Counted from the first letter of the stretch, positions 28,618 through 39,574 are shown. The stretch: 64,000 nt of DNA from Falsiroseomonas oleicola (GCF_019029495.1 NZ_JAERQM010000005.1:186001-250000); one strand, 5' to 3'. Made by a program: numbers and translations. The notes: generated by a model not told the origin, from the sequence alone.

Positions 28618-30008
28618 TGAGCGCACCGCCCCGCAAACTCTTCGGCACCGATGGCATCCGTGGTACGGCGAACCGCCCCCCCATGGATGCCGGCACCGCC
28701 CTGCGCCTGGGCCAGGCCGCGGGCCGCTTCTTCAACCGCGGCAGCCACAAGCACCGCGTCGTCATCGGCAAGGATACGCGCCTGTCCGGCTATATGCTGG
28801 AACCGGCGATGACGGCGGGCTTCGTCGGCGCGGGGATGGATGTTATGCTCGTCGGCCCGCTGCCGACCCCGGCCATCGCCATGCTGACCCGCAGCCTGCG
28901 CTGCGACCTCGGCGTGATGATCTCGGCCAGCCACAACCTCTATGAGGACAATGGCATCAAGCTGTTCGGGCCGGATGGGCTGAAGCTGTCGGATGCCCAG
29001 GAAGCCGAGATCGAGGCGCTGATGGATGCGCCGCATTTCCTCGACTCGCTGGCCGCCCCCTCCAAGCTCGGCCGCGCCAGCCGGCTGGAGGATGCGCCGG
29101 GCCGCTATATCGAGGCCGCCAAATCCGCCTTCCCGCGCGGCCGCAGCCTGGAAGGGCTGCGCATCGCCGTCGATTGCGCGAACGGCGCCGCCTACAAGGT
29201 CGCGCCCACCGTGCTGTGGGAATTGGGGGCGGAGGTCGTCACAACGGGCGTCTCACCGGATGGCTTCAACATCAACCGCGATTGCGGCGCGACCGCGCCG
29301 GGGCGGTTGGGGGAGCTGGTGCGGGAACGCCGGGCCGATCTCGGCATCGCGCTGGATGGCGATGCGGACCGGCTGGCGCTGTGCGACGAGCAGGGGCGGA
29401 TCATCGATGGCGACCAGATCCTGGCCACCATCGCCGGCGCCTGGCATCGGGATGGCCGGCTTGCGGGCGGCGGGGTGGTGGCCACGGTGATGTCGAATCT
29501 GGGGCTGGAGCGGCATCTGGAGGGCCTCGGCTTGGCGCTGCACCGGACCAAGGTGGGCGACCGCTATGTGGGCGAGCGGATGCGGGAGGCCGGCTGCAAC
29601 CTGGGCGGCGAGCAATCCGGCCATGTGATCCTTTCCGATTTCGCCACCACGGGTGACGGTCTGCTGGCCGCGCTCCAGGTGCTGGCCCTGCTGGTGGAGG
29701 AGAAGCGTCCGGCCAGCGAGGTGTGCCGCCGCTTCACCCCGCTGCCGCAGCTTCTGGAGAATATCCGCTACACCGGCCCCTCGCCGCTGAGCGATGCGGA
29801 GGTGATGGCGGCCATCGCGGCGGCCGGCACGCGGCTCGGCGCGCGGGGGCGCGTGCTGGTGCGGCCCTCGGGCACCGAACCGCTGATCCGGGTGATGGCG
29901 GAGGCGGAGGATGCGGCGGAGATGCGGGCGGTGGTCGCGGAACTGGCCGGGCTGATCCGCGCACGGGCGGCGGCCTCTGCCGTGAAGAAGACGGTTGCCG
30001 CCGAATGA
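28617..30008 (+). CDS. glmM: Phosphoglucosamine mutase
   Basis: GlmM converts glucosamine-6-phosphate to glucosamine-1-phosphate on the route to UDP-GlcNAc for peptidoglycan and LPS. The 463-residue product begins [16 protein letters not shown]. The catalytic phosphoserine loop is MISASHN (Ser105), the metal-binding loop is LDGDADR, the sugar-binding loop contains GGEQSGH, and the phosphate-binding loop is [12 protein letters not shown] chose ATG 28617 because family conservation starts there; an in-frame upstream extension to 28560 is unconserved. Its stop overlaps the start of thiD. Confidence 0.97.
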   Translation: MSAPPRKLFGTDGIRGTANRPPMDAGTALRLGQAAGRFFNRGSHKHRVVIGKDTRLSGYMLEPAMTAGFVGAGMDVMLVGPLPTPAIAMLTRSLRCDLGVMISASHNLYEDNGIKLFGPDGLKLSDAQEAEIEALMDAPHFLDSLAAPSKLGRASRLEDAPGRYIEAAKSAFPRGRSLEGLRIAVDCANGAAYKVAPTVLWELGAEVVTTGVSPDGFNINRDCGATAPGRLGELVRERRADLGIALDGDADRLALCDEQGRIIDGDQILATIAGAWHRDGRLAGGGVVATVMSNLGLERHLEGLGLALHRTKVGDRYVGERMREAGCNLGGEQSGHVILSDFATTGDGLLAALQVLALLVEEKRPASEVCRRFTPLPQLLENIRYTGPSPLSDAEVMAAIAAAGTRLGARGRVLVRPSGTEPLIRVMAEAEDAAEMRAVVAELAGLIRARAAASAVKKTVAAE

Positions 30009-30832
30009 GTGGGGCGCGCAAGGGTCGCGTGCTCGTCTGCGCCGGGTCGGATTCCGGCGGCGGGGCGGGCATCCAGGCGGATATCAAGGCGGTCACGGCG
30101 CTGGGCGGCTATGCCGCGACCGCCATCACCGCACTGACGGCGCAGAACACGCTGGGCGTGCAGGGGGTGATGGGCGTGCCCCCCGACTTCATCCGGCAGC
30201 AGATCCAGCTGGTGCTGGAGGATATCGGCGCCGATGCGATCAAGACCGGCATGCTGGCCGATGTCGCCACCATCGGTGCGGTCTGTGACGCGCTGGCGGC
30301 CTATGGCTCTGGCATCCCGCTGGTCGCGGATCCGGTGATGGTGGCCAAGGGGGGGCACCGGCTGCTGGCAGCGGATGCGGTGGCGACGCTGACGGAGCGG
30401 CTGCTGCCCATGGCCGCCCTGATTACCCCCAACCTGCCGGAGGCCGAGGCGCTGGTCGGCTTCGCGGTCACGGACGTGCCCGCCATGCACCGGGCGGCGG
30501 AGGCGCTGCTGCGGCTCGGCGTGCGGGCCGTGCTGGTGAAGGGCGGGCATCTGGATGGCGCGGTGCTGACCGACATCCTGGCGACGCCGGAAGGCACCGA
30601 GATCTTCGAAAGCCGCCGCATCGACAGCACCAGCACGCATGGCACCGGCTGCACCCTGGCCTCCGCCATCGCCTGTGGCCTGGCGCAGGGCATGTCGCTG
30701 CCGGCGACGGTGGCGCGCGCCCGCGCCTATGTCCGGGCCGCCATGCTGGCGGCGCCCGGGCTGGGGCAGGGGCATGGACCGCTGGGCCATGGTGTCACCA
30801 TGGACCCGGCCCGATTGGAGAGACTTGTGTGA
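30005..30832 (+). CDS. thiD: Hydroxymethylpyrimidine/phosphomethylpyrimidine kinase
   Basis: ThiD phosphorylates HMP and HMP-P for thiamine synthesis. The 275-residue ribokinase-fold protein starts [29 protein letters not shown], typical of ThiD, and has [34 protein letters not shown] and the anion-hole motif [16 protein letters not shown] 30005 overlaps the glmM stop by 4 bp, and the stop overlaps the next gene's GTG. No TPP-riboswitch-like element precedes it, as expected inside a coupled operon. Confidence 0.95.
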   Translation: MSGARKGRVLVCAGSDSGGGAGIQADIKAVTALGGYAATAITALTAQNTLGVQGVMGVPPDFIRQQIQLVLEDIGADAIKTGMLADVATIGAVCDALAAYGSGIPLVADPVMVAKGGHRLLAADAVATLTERLLPMAALITPNLPEAEALVGFAVTDVPAMHRAAEALLRLGVRAVLVKGGHLDGAVLTDILATPEGTEIFESRRIDSTSTHGTGCTLASAIACGLAQGMSLPATVARARAYVRAAMLAAPGLGQGHGPLGHGVTMDPARLERLV

Positions 30833-31692
30833 GAAGCTTCCCCTTTGTCACGGTGGACGTGTTCACCGACCGCCGCTTCGGCGGCAACCAGCTCGCGGTG
30901 TTTCCGGATGCGCGCGGGCTGAGCGACGCCGAAATGCAGGCGCTGGCGGCTGAGTTCAACCTCTCCGAGACCACCTTCGTGCTGCCGCCGGAGGACCCGG
31001 CCAATACCGCCCGGGTGCGCATCTTCACCCGGCAATACGAGATGCCCTTCGCTGGCCATCCCAATGTCGGCACCGGCTTCGTGCTGGCTGATCGCGCCGT
31101 GGACGGCCTGCTGCGCTTCGAGGAGATCGCCGGGCTGGTCGAGGTGCGGGTGACGGATGGCAATACCGACATTTCGGCGCCGCAGCCGTTGAAGCTCGGC
31201 GTGGAATTCGCCGCCGCCGATATCGCCCGCGCCGTGGGCCTGGTGGAGTCGGATGTGGTGGTCGCGAACCACGCCCCGGTCCAGGCCGGCTGCGGCAATC
31301 CCTTCGTGCTGGCCGAGGTGACGGCGGAGGCATTGGGCCGCGCCCAGCCCGATTTTGCCGCCTTCCGCGCGGTGCTCGGGGCGACTCCGGCGCTGGCCGG
31401 GCGCTTCGCCCTGTACCTGTATGTGCCGGAAGGGAAGACCGTGCGCGCGCGCATGTTCGCGCCGCTCGGCGGCACGCTGGAGGATGCGGCGACCGGCAGC
31501 GCGGCGGCGCCGCTGGCCGCGCTGCTGCTGAAACTGTCGGGGGCCGAGAGCGGCGCCTGGGACATCACCCAGGGCGTCGAGATGGGCCGGCCGAGCCTGC
31601 TGCGCACCACCGCGCGACGCGCCCCGGATGGCATTCGCGCCACCGTCGGCGGCGGCTGCGTGCCGGTGCTGCGCGGCGAGGCAACGTTGTGA
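30829..31692 (+). CDS. PhzF family phenazine biosynthesis-like isomerase
   Basis: This 287-residue protein belongs to the PhzF/diaminopimelate-epimerase-like fold. It starts [25 protein letters not shown] and has the catalytic glutamate in FNLSETTFV. Other conserved blocks are RIFTRQYEMPFAGHPNVGTGF and DAATGSAAAPLAA. The family includes isomerases acting on aromatic or keto compounds, but most members, including this one, have unknown substrates. No phenazine pathway genes are nearby. GTG 30829 overlaps the thiD stop. Confidence 0.9.
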   Translation: MRSFPFVTVDVFTDRRFGGNQLAVFPDARGLSDAEMQALAAEFNLSETTFVLPPEDPANTARVRIFTRQYEMPFAGHPNVGTGFVLADRAVDGLLRFEEIAGLVEVRVTDGNTDISAPQPLKLGVEFAAADIARAVGLVESDVVVANHAPVQAGCGNPFVLAEVTAEALGRAQPDFAAFRAVLGATPALAGRFALYLYVPEGKTVRARMFAPLGGTLEDAATGSAAAPLAALLLKLSGAESGAWDITQGVEMGRPSLLRTTARRAPDGIRATVGGGCVPVLRGEATL

Positions 31693-32816
31693 GCGGGACG
31701 CGCAAACGCGGCGCCACGGTGAAGGCCCCCGGGAAAGCTCCCGCGAAAGCCCCCGCAAAGCCCCGCCCCGCCGCCGTGCCGGCCGAGGCCGCGCCGATCG
31801 AGGCCGGCGGGCTGCCGCCGGTGCCGAGCCAGCCGCCGGCCCCCCCGGTGGCGCCGCCCGCCGCCGTGCCGGTGCCGCCGGCGCCGCCCGGCCTGGCGCA
31901 TCTGCCACTGCCCTTGCTGGTGATGCCCATGGGCCTCGGCGGTGTCGGCCTCGCCTGGCGGGAGGCCTCCGTCTCGCTCGGCATGCCGGGCTTTGTGGGG
32001 GAGGTGCTGCTGGCGCTGACCGCGCTGGTCTGGCTGCTGGTGGTGGGCGCGCAGGCGCTGAGGGCGCTGCGGCATCCGGAGGCGATGTGGGCCGAATTCC
32101 GCCATCCCGTGCGCGTGGCCTTCGCCGCGGCGCCGACCATCGGATTGCTGATCCTGTCCGGCGCCGTGCACCCCTATGCGCCCGGCTTTGGTGCCGCGCT
32201 GTGGTGCATCGCGGTGCCGCTGCACCTGGTGGTGGCCATGGGCATCCTGCGCCGGCTGCTGGCCGGGCGGGGGGAGGTGGCGATGCTGGCGCCGCCGCTG
32301 CTGATTCCCTTCGTCGGCAATATCCTGGCGCCGGTCTTTGGCGCGCGGATGGGCTTCCATGACGCCTCCTGGATGATCTTCGGCGTCGGGCTGCTGATGT
32401 GGGTCGCGATCACGCCGCTGCTGCTGTACCGGCTGATCGCCGGTCCGCCGCTGCCGCTCGCCATGCGTCCCAGCGTGGCGATCTTCCTCGCGCCGCCGGC
32501 CGTCGGCGCGCTGGCGGTGATCGCCCTGACCGGGGAGGCGCATAGCCTCTCCCTGACCTTCACCGGCGTCGCGCTGCTGATGGCGGCGGCGCTGCTGTCG
32601 CTGGCGCGGGAGTTTGCCTGGGTGCCCTTCAGCCTGTCCTGGTGGGGCTTCACCTTCCCGACCGCCGCCTTCGCCGTGCTGCTGATGGCGGAAGGCTTCC
32701 ACCCGCTGCTGGCCGGGCTGGCGCTCGCCGTGACCACCGGCCTGACCGGCTGGATCGCCTGGCGCACCTTCGCCGCCGCCCGCGCCGGCGTGTTCCTGCG
32801 GCCGGAAGCGCATTGA
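31689..32816 (+). CDS. TehA/SLAC1-type (TDT family) transporter
   Basis: This 375-residue membrane protein has about ten hydrophobic segments typical of the tellurite-resistance/dicarboxylate (TDT) and SLAC1 anion-channel family, including LPLLVMPMGLGGVGLAWREA, AVPLHLVVAMGILRRLL, WMIFGVGLLMWVAITPLLLY and SWWGFTFPTAAFAVLLMA. An unusual N-terminal extension of about 70 residues is rich in Lys, Ala and Pro (repeated KAPAK units) and probably disordered in the cytoplasm. GTG 31689 overlaps the PhzF gene stop by 4 bp. Substrate (chloride, nitrate, malate, tellurite) cannot be assigned. Confidence 0.88.
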   Translation: MSGTRKRGATVKAPGKAPAKAPAKPRPAAVPAEAAPIEAGGLPPVPSQPPAPPVAPPAAVPVPPAPPGLAHLPLPLLVMPMGLGGVGLAWREASVSLGMPGFVGEVLLALTALVWLLVVGAQALRALRHPEAMWAEFRHPVRVAFAAAPTIGLLILSGAVHPYAPGFGAALWCIAVPLHLVVAMGILRRLLAGRGEVAMLAPPLLIPFVGNILAPVFGARMGFHDASWMIFGVGLLMWVAITPLLLYRLIAGPPLPLAMRPSVAIFLAPPAVGALAVIALTGEAHSLSLTFTGVALLMAAALLSLAREFAWVPFSLSWWGFTFPTAAFAVLLMAEGFHPLLAGLALAVTTGLTGWIAWRTFAAARAGVFLRPEAH

Positions 32817-32819
32817 TCC

Positions 32820-32864
32820 ACTCCCTCTCCCCCCGACGGGGGAGAGGGCCGGGGTGAGGGGGGC
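32820..32864. repeat. REP-like palindromic element, copy A
   Basis: A 45-bp element just after the transporter stop. The core CCCTCTCCCCC faces GGGGGAGAGGG across a short CGAC centre, followed by CCGGGGTGAGGGGGG. It matches the element at 55540-55585 except for a single-base length difference. Such CTCTCCC/GGGAGAG palindromes are common intergenic repeats in GC-rich proteobacteria. Here it may also act as the 3' hairpin of the thiD-PhzF-transporter operon. Confidence 0.75.
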
Positions 32865-32950
32865 GTCGCCCTCTCATGCGCGCCCATATGCTGGGCGGCA
32901 CTCCTGTTCGGCGCGCATGAAACGAGCCGGCTTGCGCGCCTGACGGCGCG

Positions 32951-33016
32951 GGTCTAACCCTTCCAGCGGGCCACGCCCCCCCACCGGGGCGCATCTGCTT
33001 CTGGAAGGGAGCCTGC
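32951..33016 (+). ncRNA. serC leader-like structured RNA sequestering the serC Shine-Dalgarno
   Basis: Directly before serC, CCCTTCCAG (32958-32966) pairs perfectly with CTGGAAGGG (33001-33009). The 3' arm contains most of the serC ribosome-binding site, since AAGGGAG ends nine bases before ATG 33021. Inside the loop a second stem CGCCCC (32974-32979) pairs with GGGGCG (32986-32991), and GGG-TCTAA-CCC (32951-32960 region) lies just 5'. A known cis-regulatory RNA, the serC leader of alphaproteobacteria, precedes serC-serA operons and its final stem overlaps the serC ribosome-binding site; gene order and geometry match. I could not run a covariance model. A further 7-bp inverted repeat (32910-32916 with 32934-32940) is upstream. 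Confidence 0.75.
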
Positions 33017-33020
33017 CACC

Positions 33021-34190
33021 ATGGCGACAAAGCCGGACCTGCGTCCGAAGAATCCCCGTTTCTCCTCTGGCCCCTGTGCCAAGCGTCCCGGCTGGACGCT
33101 GGCCGCGCTGGAAGGCGCCGAGCTGGGCCGCAGCCATCGCGCCGCCGGACCGAAGGCGCGCCTCGCCGAGGTCATCACCCTGTCGAAAGCCGTGCTCGCC
33201 ATGCCCGAGGGCTGGCGGCTCGGCATCGTCCCGGGCTCCGACACCGGCGCGGTCGAGATGGCGCTGTGGTCGCTGCTGGGCGCGCGGGGCGTCGAGATTC
33301 CCGCCTGGGAATCCTTCTCCGCCGACTGGGCCTCGGACGTGGTCAAGGAGCTGAAGCTGGCCGATGCGCGGGTGCTGAAGGCGCCCTATGGCAAGCTGCC
33401 GGACCTGGCTTCGCTGGATTGGAAGAAGGACGTCGTCTTCGTCTGGAACGGCACCACCAGCGGCGTCCGCGTGCCCAATGGCGACTGGATTCCGGACGAT
33501 CGCGAGGGCCTGGCCATTTGCGACGCCACCAGCGCCGCCTTCGCCATGGACCTGCCCTGGAACAAGCTGGATGTGGTCACCTGGTCCTGGCAGAAGGTGC
33601 TGGGGGGCGAGGCCGCGCATGGCATGCTGGCCCTGTCGCCCCGCGCCGTCGCCCGCCTGGAATCCTACACCCCCGCCTGGCCACTGCCAAAAGTGTTCCG
33701 CCTGACCAAGGGCGGCAAGCTGGCGGAGGGCGTGTTCAAGGGCGAGACCATCAACACCCCCTCCATGCTCTGCGTCGAGGATGCGCTGGACGGGCTGCGC
33801 TGGGCCGAATCGGTGGGCGGGCTGAAGGGCCTGATCGCGCGGTCGGAAGGCAATCTGGCCGCCATCGCCGATTGGGTGGCGAAGACCCCCTGGGTGGACT
33901 TCCTGGCCGAGGATGCGGCGACGCGGTCCTGCACCTCCATCTGCCTGAAGATCGTGGCGCCCTGGTTCACGGCGCTGGACGCCGAGGGCCAGGCGGCTGC
34001 GGCGAAGAAACTGGCCTCGCTGGTCGAGAAGGAAGGCGTGGCGCTCGACGTCGCGAACTACCGCGACGCGCCGCCGGGCCTGCGTATCTGGGGTGGCGCG
34101 ACGGTGGAGACCTCCGACATCGAGGTGCTGCTGCCCTGGCTCGACTGGGCCTTTGGCCAGGTTGAAGCGCAGCAGAAGGCGGCCGCGTGA
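33021..34190 (+). CDS. serC: Phosphoserine transaminase
   Basis: SerC transfers an amino group from glutamate to 3-phosphohydroxypyruvate, giving phosphoserine, and also acts in pyridoxal-phosphate synthesis. The 389-residue product is the alphaproteobacterial/archaeal-type enzyme beginning [20 protein letters not shown]. The PLP lysine is Lys192 in [11 protein letters not shown]; substrate-binding blocks include [10 protein letters not shown] and [13 protein letters not shown]. The gene is preceded by the putative serC leader, and its stop overlaps the serA start. Confidence 0.95.
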   Translation: MATKPDLRPKNPRFSSGPCAKRPGWTLAALEGAELGRSHRAAGPKARLAEVITLSKAVLAMPEGWRLGIVPGSDTGAVEMALWSLLGARGVEIPAWESFSADWASDVVKELKLADARVLKAPYGKLPDLASLDWKKDVVFVWNGTTSGVRVPNGDWIPDDREGLAICDATSAAFAMDLPWNKLDVVTWSWQKVLGGEAAHGMLALSPRAVARLESYTPAWPLPKVFRLTKGGKLAEGVFKGETINTPSMLCVEDALDGLRWAESVGGLKGLIARSEGNLAAIADWVAKTPWVDFLAEDAATRSCTSICLKIVAPWFTALDAEGQAAAAKKLASLVEKEGVALDVANYRDAPPGLRIWGGATVETSDIEVLLPWLDWAFGQVEAQQKAAA

Positions 34191-35782
34191 TGGCCGCCCC
34201 CAAGGTTCTCATCAGCGACAAGCTCTCGCCGGCGTCGATCGCCATCTTCCAGGCGCGCGGCATCGAGGTGGATTTCAAGCCCGGCCTGAAGCCCGCCGAA
34301 CTGCGCGAGATCATCGGCGACTATGATGGCCTCGCGATCCGCAGCGCCACCAAGGTGACTCGCGAAATGCTGGATGCCGCGCCGCGGCTGAAGGTGGTGG
34401 GGCGCGCCGGCATCGGTGTCGACAATGTCGATGTGTCGAGCGCCACGGCGCGCGGCGTCGTCGTGATGAACACGCCCTATGGCAACGCCATCACCACGGC
34501 GGAGCACGCCATCGCGATGATGTTCGCGCTGGCCCGGCAGATCCCCGAGGCCAGCGCCAGCACCAAGGCCGGGAAGTGGGAGAAGAACCGCTTCATGGGC
34601 GTGGAGCTGTCCGGCAAGACGCTTGGCCTGGTGGGCGCGGGCAATATCGGCAGCATCGTCGCCAACCGCGCCGTCGGCCTGCACATGAAGGTTATCGCCT
34701 TCGACCCCTTCCTGTCGGAGAAGCGGGCGCTGGAGCTGGGCGTGGAGAAGGTGGACCTCGACGCCCTGGTCGCGCGCGCCGATTTTCTCACGATTCACGC
34801 GCCGATGACGGAGCAGACACGCAACATCCTCTCGCGCGAGCGCATCTTCGCCATGAAGAAGGGCGCGCGGCTGATCAACTGCGCCCGCGGCGGGTTGGTG
34901 GATGAGGCGGCGCTGTATGACGCGCTGAAGGCCGGCCATCTCGCCGGCGCCGCGCTCGACGTGTTCGAGACGGAGCCGGCGACCGACAGCCCGCTGTTCA
35001 CGCTGGAAAACGTGGTCTGCACCCCGCATCTGGGTGCGGCGACGGCGGAGGCGCAGGAGAATGTGGCGCTTCAGGTGGCGGAGCAGATGAGCGACTTCCT
35101 GCTCACCGGCGCCGTTTCCAACGCCATCAACATGCCCTCCGTCACCGCGGAGGAGGCACCTCGCCTGCGGCCCTATATGGAGCTCGCGCGCCAGCTCGGC
35201 GCGCTGGCCGGCCAGCTCACCGCCGCCCAGGGCGAGGAGATCAAGGCGATCCATGTCGCCTATGAGGGCCAGGCGGCGGAGCTGAACCAGCGCCCGCTGA
35301 CCGCCGCCGCGCTGGCCGGCGTGCTGACGCCGATGATGGGCGCGGTGAACATGGTCAACGCCCCCGTGGTGGCCCGCGAACGCGGCATCGAGGTGGCGGA
35401 GACGGTTCTGGAACGCAGCGGCGACTATGCCACGCTGGTGCGCGTGACGGTGGTGACGCAGGGCCTCAACCGCTCCGTCGCCGGCACGCTGGTGGGCACC
35501 GGCAAGCCGCGCCTGGTGGAGATCAAGGGCATCGCGGTGGAGGCCGATTTCGCCTCGCACATGCTGTATGTGACGAACCAGGACCGCCCCGGCTTCATCG
35601 GCCATTTCGGCACCACCCTGGCCGATGCGGGCATCAACATCGCCACCTTCCATCTGGGCCGCAACATGCCGGGTGGGGATGCGATCTGCCTGGTGGGCCT
35701 GGATGCGCCGGTGCCGGATGCGGTGCTGGCCACGGTGCGGGCGCTGCCGCTGGTCACGCGGGCGACGCCGCTGGCCTTCTGA
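34190..35782 (+). CDS. serA: D-3-phosphoglycerate dehydrogenase
   Basis: SerA commits 3-phosphoglycerate to serine synthesis. The 530-residue long form has the catalytic/NAD domain ([70 protein letters not shown]), an intervening ASB domain ([14 protein letters not shown] region) and a C-terminal ACT domain ([20 protein letters not shown]) that may mediate serine feedback. I use ATG 34190, whose A is the last base of the serC stop; GTG 34187 is in the same frame. Translation is coupled to serC, so the leader RNA should control both. Confidence 0.96.
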   Translation: MAAPKVLISDKLSPASIAIFQARGIEVDFKPGLKPAELREIIGDYDGLAIRSATKVTREMLDAAPRLKVVGRAGIGVDNVDVSSATARGVVVMNTPYGNAITTAEHAIAMMFALARQIPEASASTKAGKWEKNRFMGVELSGKTLGLVGAGNIGSIVANRAVGLHMKVIAFDPFLSEKRALELGVEKVDLDALVARADFLTIHAPMTEQTRNILSRERIFAMKKGARLINCARGGLVDEAALYDALKAGHLAGAALDVFETEPATDSPLFTLENVVCTPHLGAATAEAQENVALQVAEQMSDFLLTGAVSNAINMPSVTAEEAPRLRPYMELARQLGALAGQLTAAQGEEIKAIHVAYEGQAAELNQRPLTAAALAGVLTPMMGAVNMVNAPVVARERGIEVAETVLERSGDYATLVRVTVVTQGLNRSVAGTLVGTGKPRLVEIKGIAVEADFASHMLYVTNQDRPGFIGHFGTTLADAGINIATFHLGRNMPGGDAICLVGLDAPVPDAVLATVRALPLVTRATPLAF

Positions 35783-35789
35783 AGGGGGC

Positions 35790-36335
35790 TCAGCCGGCGC
35801 GGGCGTTGCCGTCCAGCCGGCGGATTTCGCCATAGGCCGCCGCCGCGCCTTCCGAGACGCGCGGCAGCCGGGGCAGGGCGCCTAGCCGGGCCAGGGTGCC
35901 GGCGGGGCCGAGCGGAAAATCCGCGCCAGTCAGCGCCGCCTCCGCCCGCGCCGGGCGGCCCTGGTCCAGCGCGGCCGCGGCGTCACGCAGCGCGGCGATC
36001 ACCGATGCGGCGGGGGCCTCCGGCGCGATGCCGATCGCCTGCCGCAGTTCCGCCACGCCGAGGCGGGTGGCGTGCAAAGCGGGGCCGGAGGCCTCGTGCC
36101 GGTAGCGCGGATCGTCCCGCAGTGCGGCGGCCACCACCTCCAACTGCACGGCGGCGCGGGCGGCCTGGGCGGGGTTGCCGGCGAGGCGGGAGGTATCGCC
36201 CAGCCACCAGGGGGCGGAGAGCGCGGCGCCGCGCACCGGGTCGCCGAAGCCCCCCAGATGCTGGGCGGCCGGATCGGCGCAGGCGGCGGCGAGCAGCAGG
36301 GGCAGGATGGCGCGGTATCGGGTCATGCCCGCCAT
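35790..36335 (-). CDS. Putative lipoprotein of unknown function
   Basis: This 181-residue protein has no family I recognise. MAGMTRYRAILPLLLAAACAD is a short lipoprotein signal with lipobox LAAAC. The mature part is alpha-helical and Ala/Arg-rich (NPAQAARAAVQLEVVAAALR; AALRDAAAALDQGRPARAEAAL), with a PWWLGD segment near residue 42. Start at 36335 or nine bases later (ATG 36326). It is convergent with serA (7 bp apart) and divergent from the exported intradiol dioxygenase gene. Confidence 0.72.
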   Translation of the reverse strand: MAGMTRYRAILPLLLAAACADPAAQHLGGFGDPVRGAALSAPWWLGDTSRLAGNPAQAARAAVQLEVVAAALRDDPRYRHEASGPALHATRLGVAELRQAIGIAPEAPAASVIAALRDAAAALDQGRPARAEAALTGADFPLGPAGTLARLGALPRLPRVSEGAAAAYGEIRRLDGNARAG

Positions 36336-36361
36336 CTTGCGCCGGGCGGCGGCGCGGGCAA

Positions 36362-36376
36362 GTCACCATTCGTGAC
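36362..36376. promoter_or_regulatory. Operator-like inverted repeat GTCAC-N5-GTGAC
   Basis: A perfect 5-bp inverted repeat with a CATTC spacer sits in the 66-bp divergent gap between the lipoprotein gene and the intradiol dioxygenase gene. It is centred where one regulator could control both. The arms are short, so chance is possible. Confidence 0.3.
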
Positions 36377-36401
36377 GTGACCGGGACGCGCCGGCCAGGG
36401 C

Positions 36402-37043
36402 ATGCAGAGGCCCATGACCCTACATCTTCCCGCCCTGCATCGCCGGGGCCTGATCCTTCTGGCGCCCGCCTTGCTGCCCATCGGCTGCGCCCCCGCCCAG
36501 GGCCAGGCGCTGGGCACGCCGGCGCAGATGGAGGGGCCCTACTACCCCCGCGCCATTCCCACCGACGCCGATGCCGACCTGCGTCGCGTGGCCGGGCAGG
36601 GGCGGCAGGCGGCGGGCCGGCCGCTGCTGCTGGAAGGGCAGGTGCGCAGCCTGGATGGCGCGGCGTTGCCCGGGGCGCGGATCGAGATCTGGCAGGCCGA
36701 TGATGCCGGCATCTACCTGCATCCGCGCGACGGCCGACTGGCGCAGCGCGACACCGGCTTCCAGGGCTATGGCCGCGCCGTGGCCGATGCCGCCGGGCGC
36801 TACGCCTTCCGTACCATCCGCCCCGGCCGGTATCCGGGCCGCACCCCGCATATCCATCTGCGCGCCCATCCCCCGGGCGGCGGCGCGCCGCTGACCACCC
36901 AGATCTATTTCCCGGATGAGCCGCTGAACGCCCAGGATGGCCTGCTGCGCCGCGTGGCGGAGGCGCGCCGCGCTTTGCTGCTGGCACGGCTTTCCAGCAC
37001 GGATGAAGGGCAGCGGGCGGAATTCGATATCGTTCTTGTCTGA
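36402..37043 (+). CDS. Exported intradiol ring-cleavage dioxygenase-like protein
   Basis: This 213-residue protein belongs to the protocatechuate 3,4-dioxygenase-like family, which uses non-heme Fe(III) held by two Tyr and two His. Candidates are the Tyr in DDAGIYLHPRD, the Tyr in RPGRYPGRTPHIHL and the two His of the same motif; GPYYPRAIP near the start is also conserved. Unlike cytosolic enzymes it has an N-terminal export signal with a twin-arginine-like HRRGLILLAPALLP and a cysteine (IGC) that might be lipidated. Such exported paralogs are widespread and of uncertain substrate. ATG 36414 is an alternative start. Confidence 0.85.
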   Translation: MQRPMTLHLPALHRRGLILLAPALLPIGCAPAQGQALGTPAQMEGPYYPRAIPTDADADLRRVAGQGRQAAGRPLLLEGQVRSLDGAALPGARIEIWQADDAGIYLHPRDGRLAQRDTGFQGYGRAVADAAGRYAFRTIRPGRYPGRTPHIHLRAHPPGGGAPLTTQIYFPDEPLNAQDGLLRRVAEARRALLLARLSSTDEGQRAEFDIVLV

Positions 37044-37112
37044 GCGCCAGGGGTTGCGGAGGGGCCGCCCCCCTGCCACACACGCGCCGCCTTCACACGG
37101 CGCGAAGACCTC

Positions 37113-38267
37113 ATGACCGACGATCCTCCGAATCCCGCCCTTCTGCCCGCAGGCCTTTCCGACGTGCTGCCGCCCGAGGCGGAGCGCGAGGCGATGCTCG
37201 TCGAGGTCCTGGCGGAGGTCTTCGCGCGCCATGGCTATGAGCGGGTGAAGCCCCCGCTGCTGGAATTCGAGGACAGCCTGCTCGCCGGTTCCGGCGCCGC
37301 CGTCGCCGAACAGACCTTCCGGCTGATGGACCCGGTCAGCCACCGGATGATGGGGCTGCGCGCGGATACCACGCCGCAGGTCGCCCGCATCGCCGCCACG
37401 CGGCTGGCCCGCGTGCCGCGCCCATTGCGGCTGAGCTATGCGGGCCAGGTGCTGCGGGTGCAGGGCACCCAGCTCGCCCCCGCGCGGCAATTGCCGCAGG
37501 CGGGCATCGAGCTGATCGGGCCGGAAAGCGCCGAGGCGGATGCGGAAGTGGCCGCCGTGGCGGCGGAGGCGCTTGCCGCCGTCGGCATCACCGAGGCCTC
37601 GCTGGACATCACTTTGCCACGCCTGGCGCCTGCGCTGCTGGATGCGGCGGATGTGCAGGGCGATGCGCGCCGCAAGCTGGCCCGGGCGCTGGACCGCAAG
37701 GATGCGGCGGCGGTCGCCGACCACGCTGCCCGCGCCGGCGGCGCCGCGCTGCTGCTGCCCGCATTGCTGGCCGCCGCCGGCCCCGCCGATGCCGCGCTCG
37801 CTGTTTTGGCAGCAGAGGCTTTGCCGCCCGCCGCGCGGCAGATCGCCGACCATGCCGCGGCGGTGGTGGAGGCGATTCGCGCCCGCGCGCCGGGACTGCG
37901 CATCACCCTCGACCCGCTGGAATTCCGCGGGCTGCAATATCACACGGGCGTCGCCTTCACGATCTTCGGCGCCGGCCGCACCGGGGAGCTGGCGCGCGGT
38001 GGCCGCTACCTGTCCGGTGAGGAGCCGGCGACGGGCATGACGCTGTACCCTGATGCGGTGCAGCGCGCCGTCGCCCCCGGGCCTGTGCGCCTGCGCGTCT
38101 TCCTGCCCGCAGGCGCCGATGCCGCCCGGGCTGCCGCCCTGCGCGCCCAGGGCCACGCCACCTTGGCGCAGCTCGCGCCCAGCGATACCGCGCAGTCCCT
38201 GCGCTGCACCCATCTGATGGACGGCAATGGCGCCCTGCGCCCCCTGCCGGAAGCAATCCAGGAGTAG
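37113..38267 (+). CDS. hisZ: ATP phosphoribosyltransferase regulatory subunit
   Basis: HisZ is the catalytically inactive histidyl-tRNA-synthetase-like partner of short-form HisG in histidine synthesis. The 384-residue protein has class-II synthetase motif 1-like (PLLEFEDSLLAGSG, LMDPVSHRMMGLRADTTPQV) and motif 2-like (RLSYAGQVLRVQGTQL) segments and GIELIG. The C-terminal anticodon-binding domain of true HisRS is missing, consistent with HisZ. No hisG is in the window. A 7-bp inverted repeat (37083-37089 with 37098-37104) precedes the start. It is followed by purA after 6 bp. Confidence 0.92.
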   Translation: MTDDPPNPALLPAGLSDVLPPEAEREAMLVEVLAEVFARHGYERVKPPLLEFEDSLLAGSGAAVAEQTFRLMDPVSHRMMGLRADTTPQVARIAATRLARVPRPLRLSYAGQVLRVQGTQLAPARQLPQAGIELIGPESAEADAEVAAVAAEALAAVGITEASLDITLPRLAPALLDAADVQGDARRKLARALDRKDAAAVADHAARAGGAALLLPALLAAAGPADAALAVLAAEALPPAARQIADHAAAVVEAIRARAPGLRITLDPLEFRGLQYHTGVAFTIFGAGRTGELARGGRYLSGEEPATGMTLYPDAVQRAVAPGPVRLRVFLPAGADAARAAALRAQGHATLAQLAPSDTAQSLRCTHLMDGNGALRPLPEAIQE

Positions 38268-38273
38268 TTCGAC

Positions 38274-39563
<1,290 letters not shown>

Positions 39564-39574
39564 GGACCCCAGCC

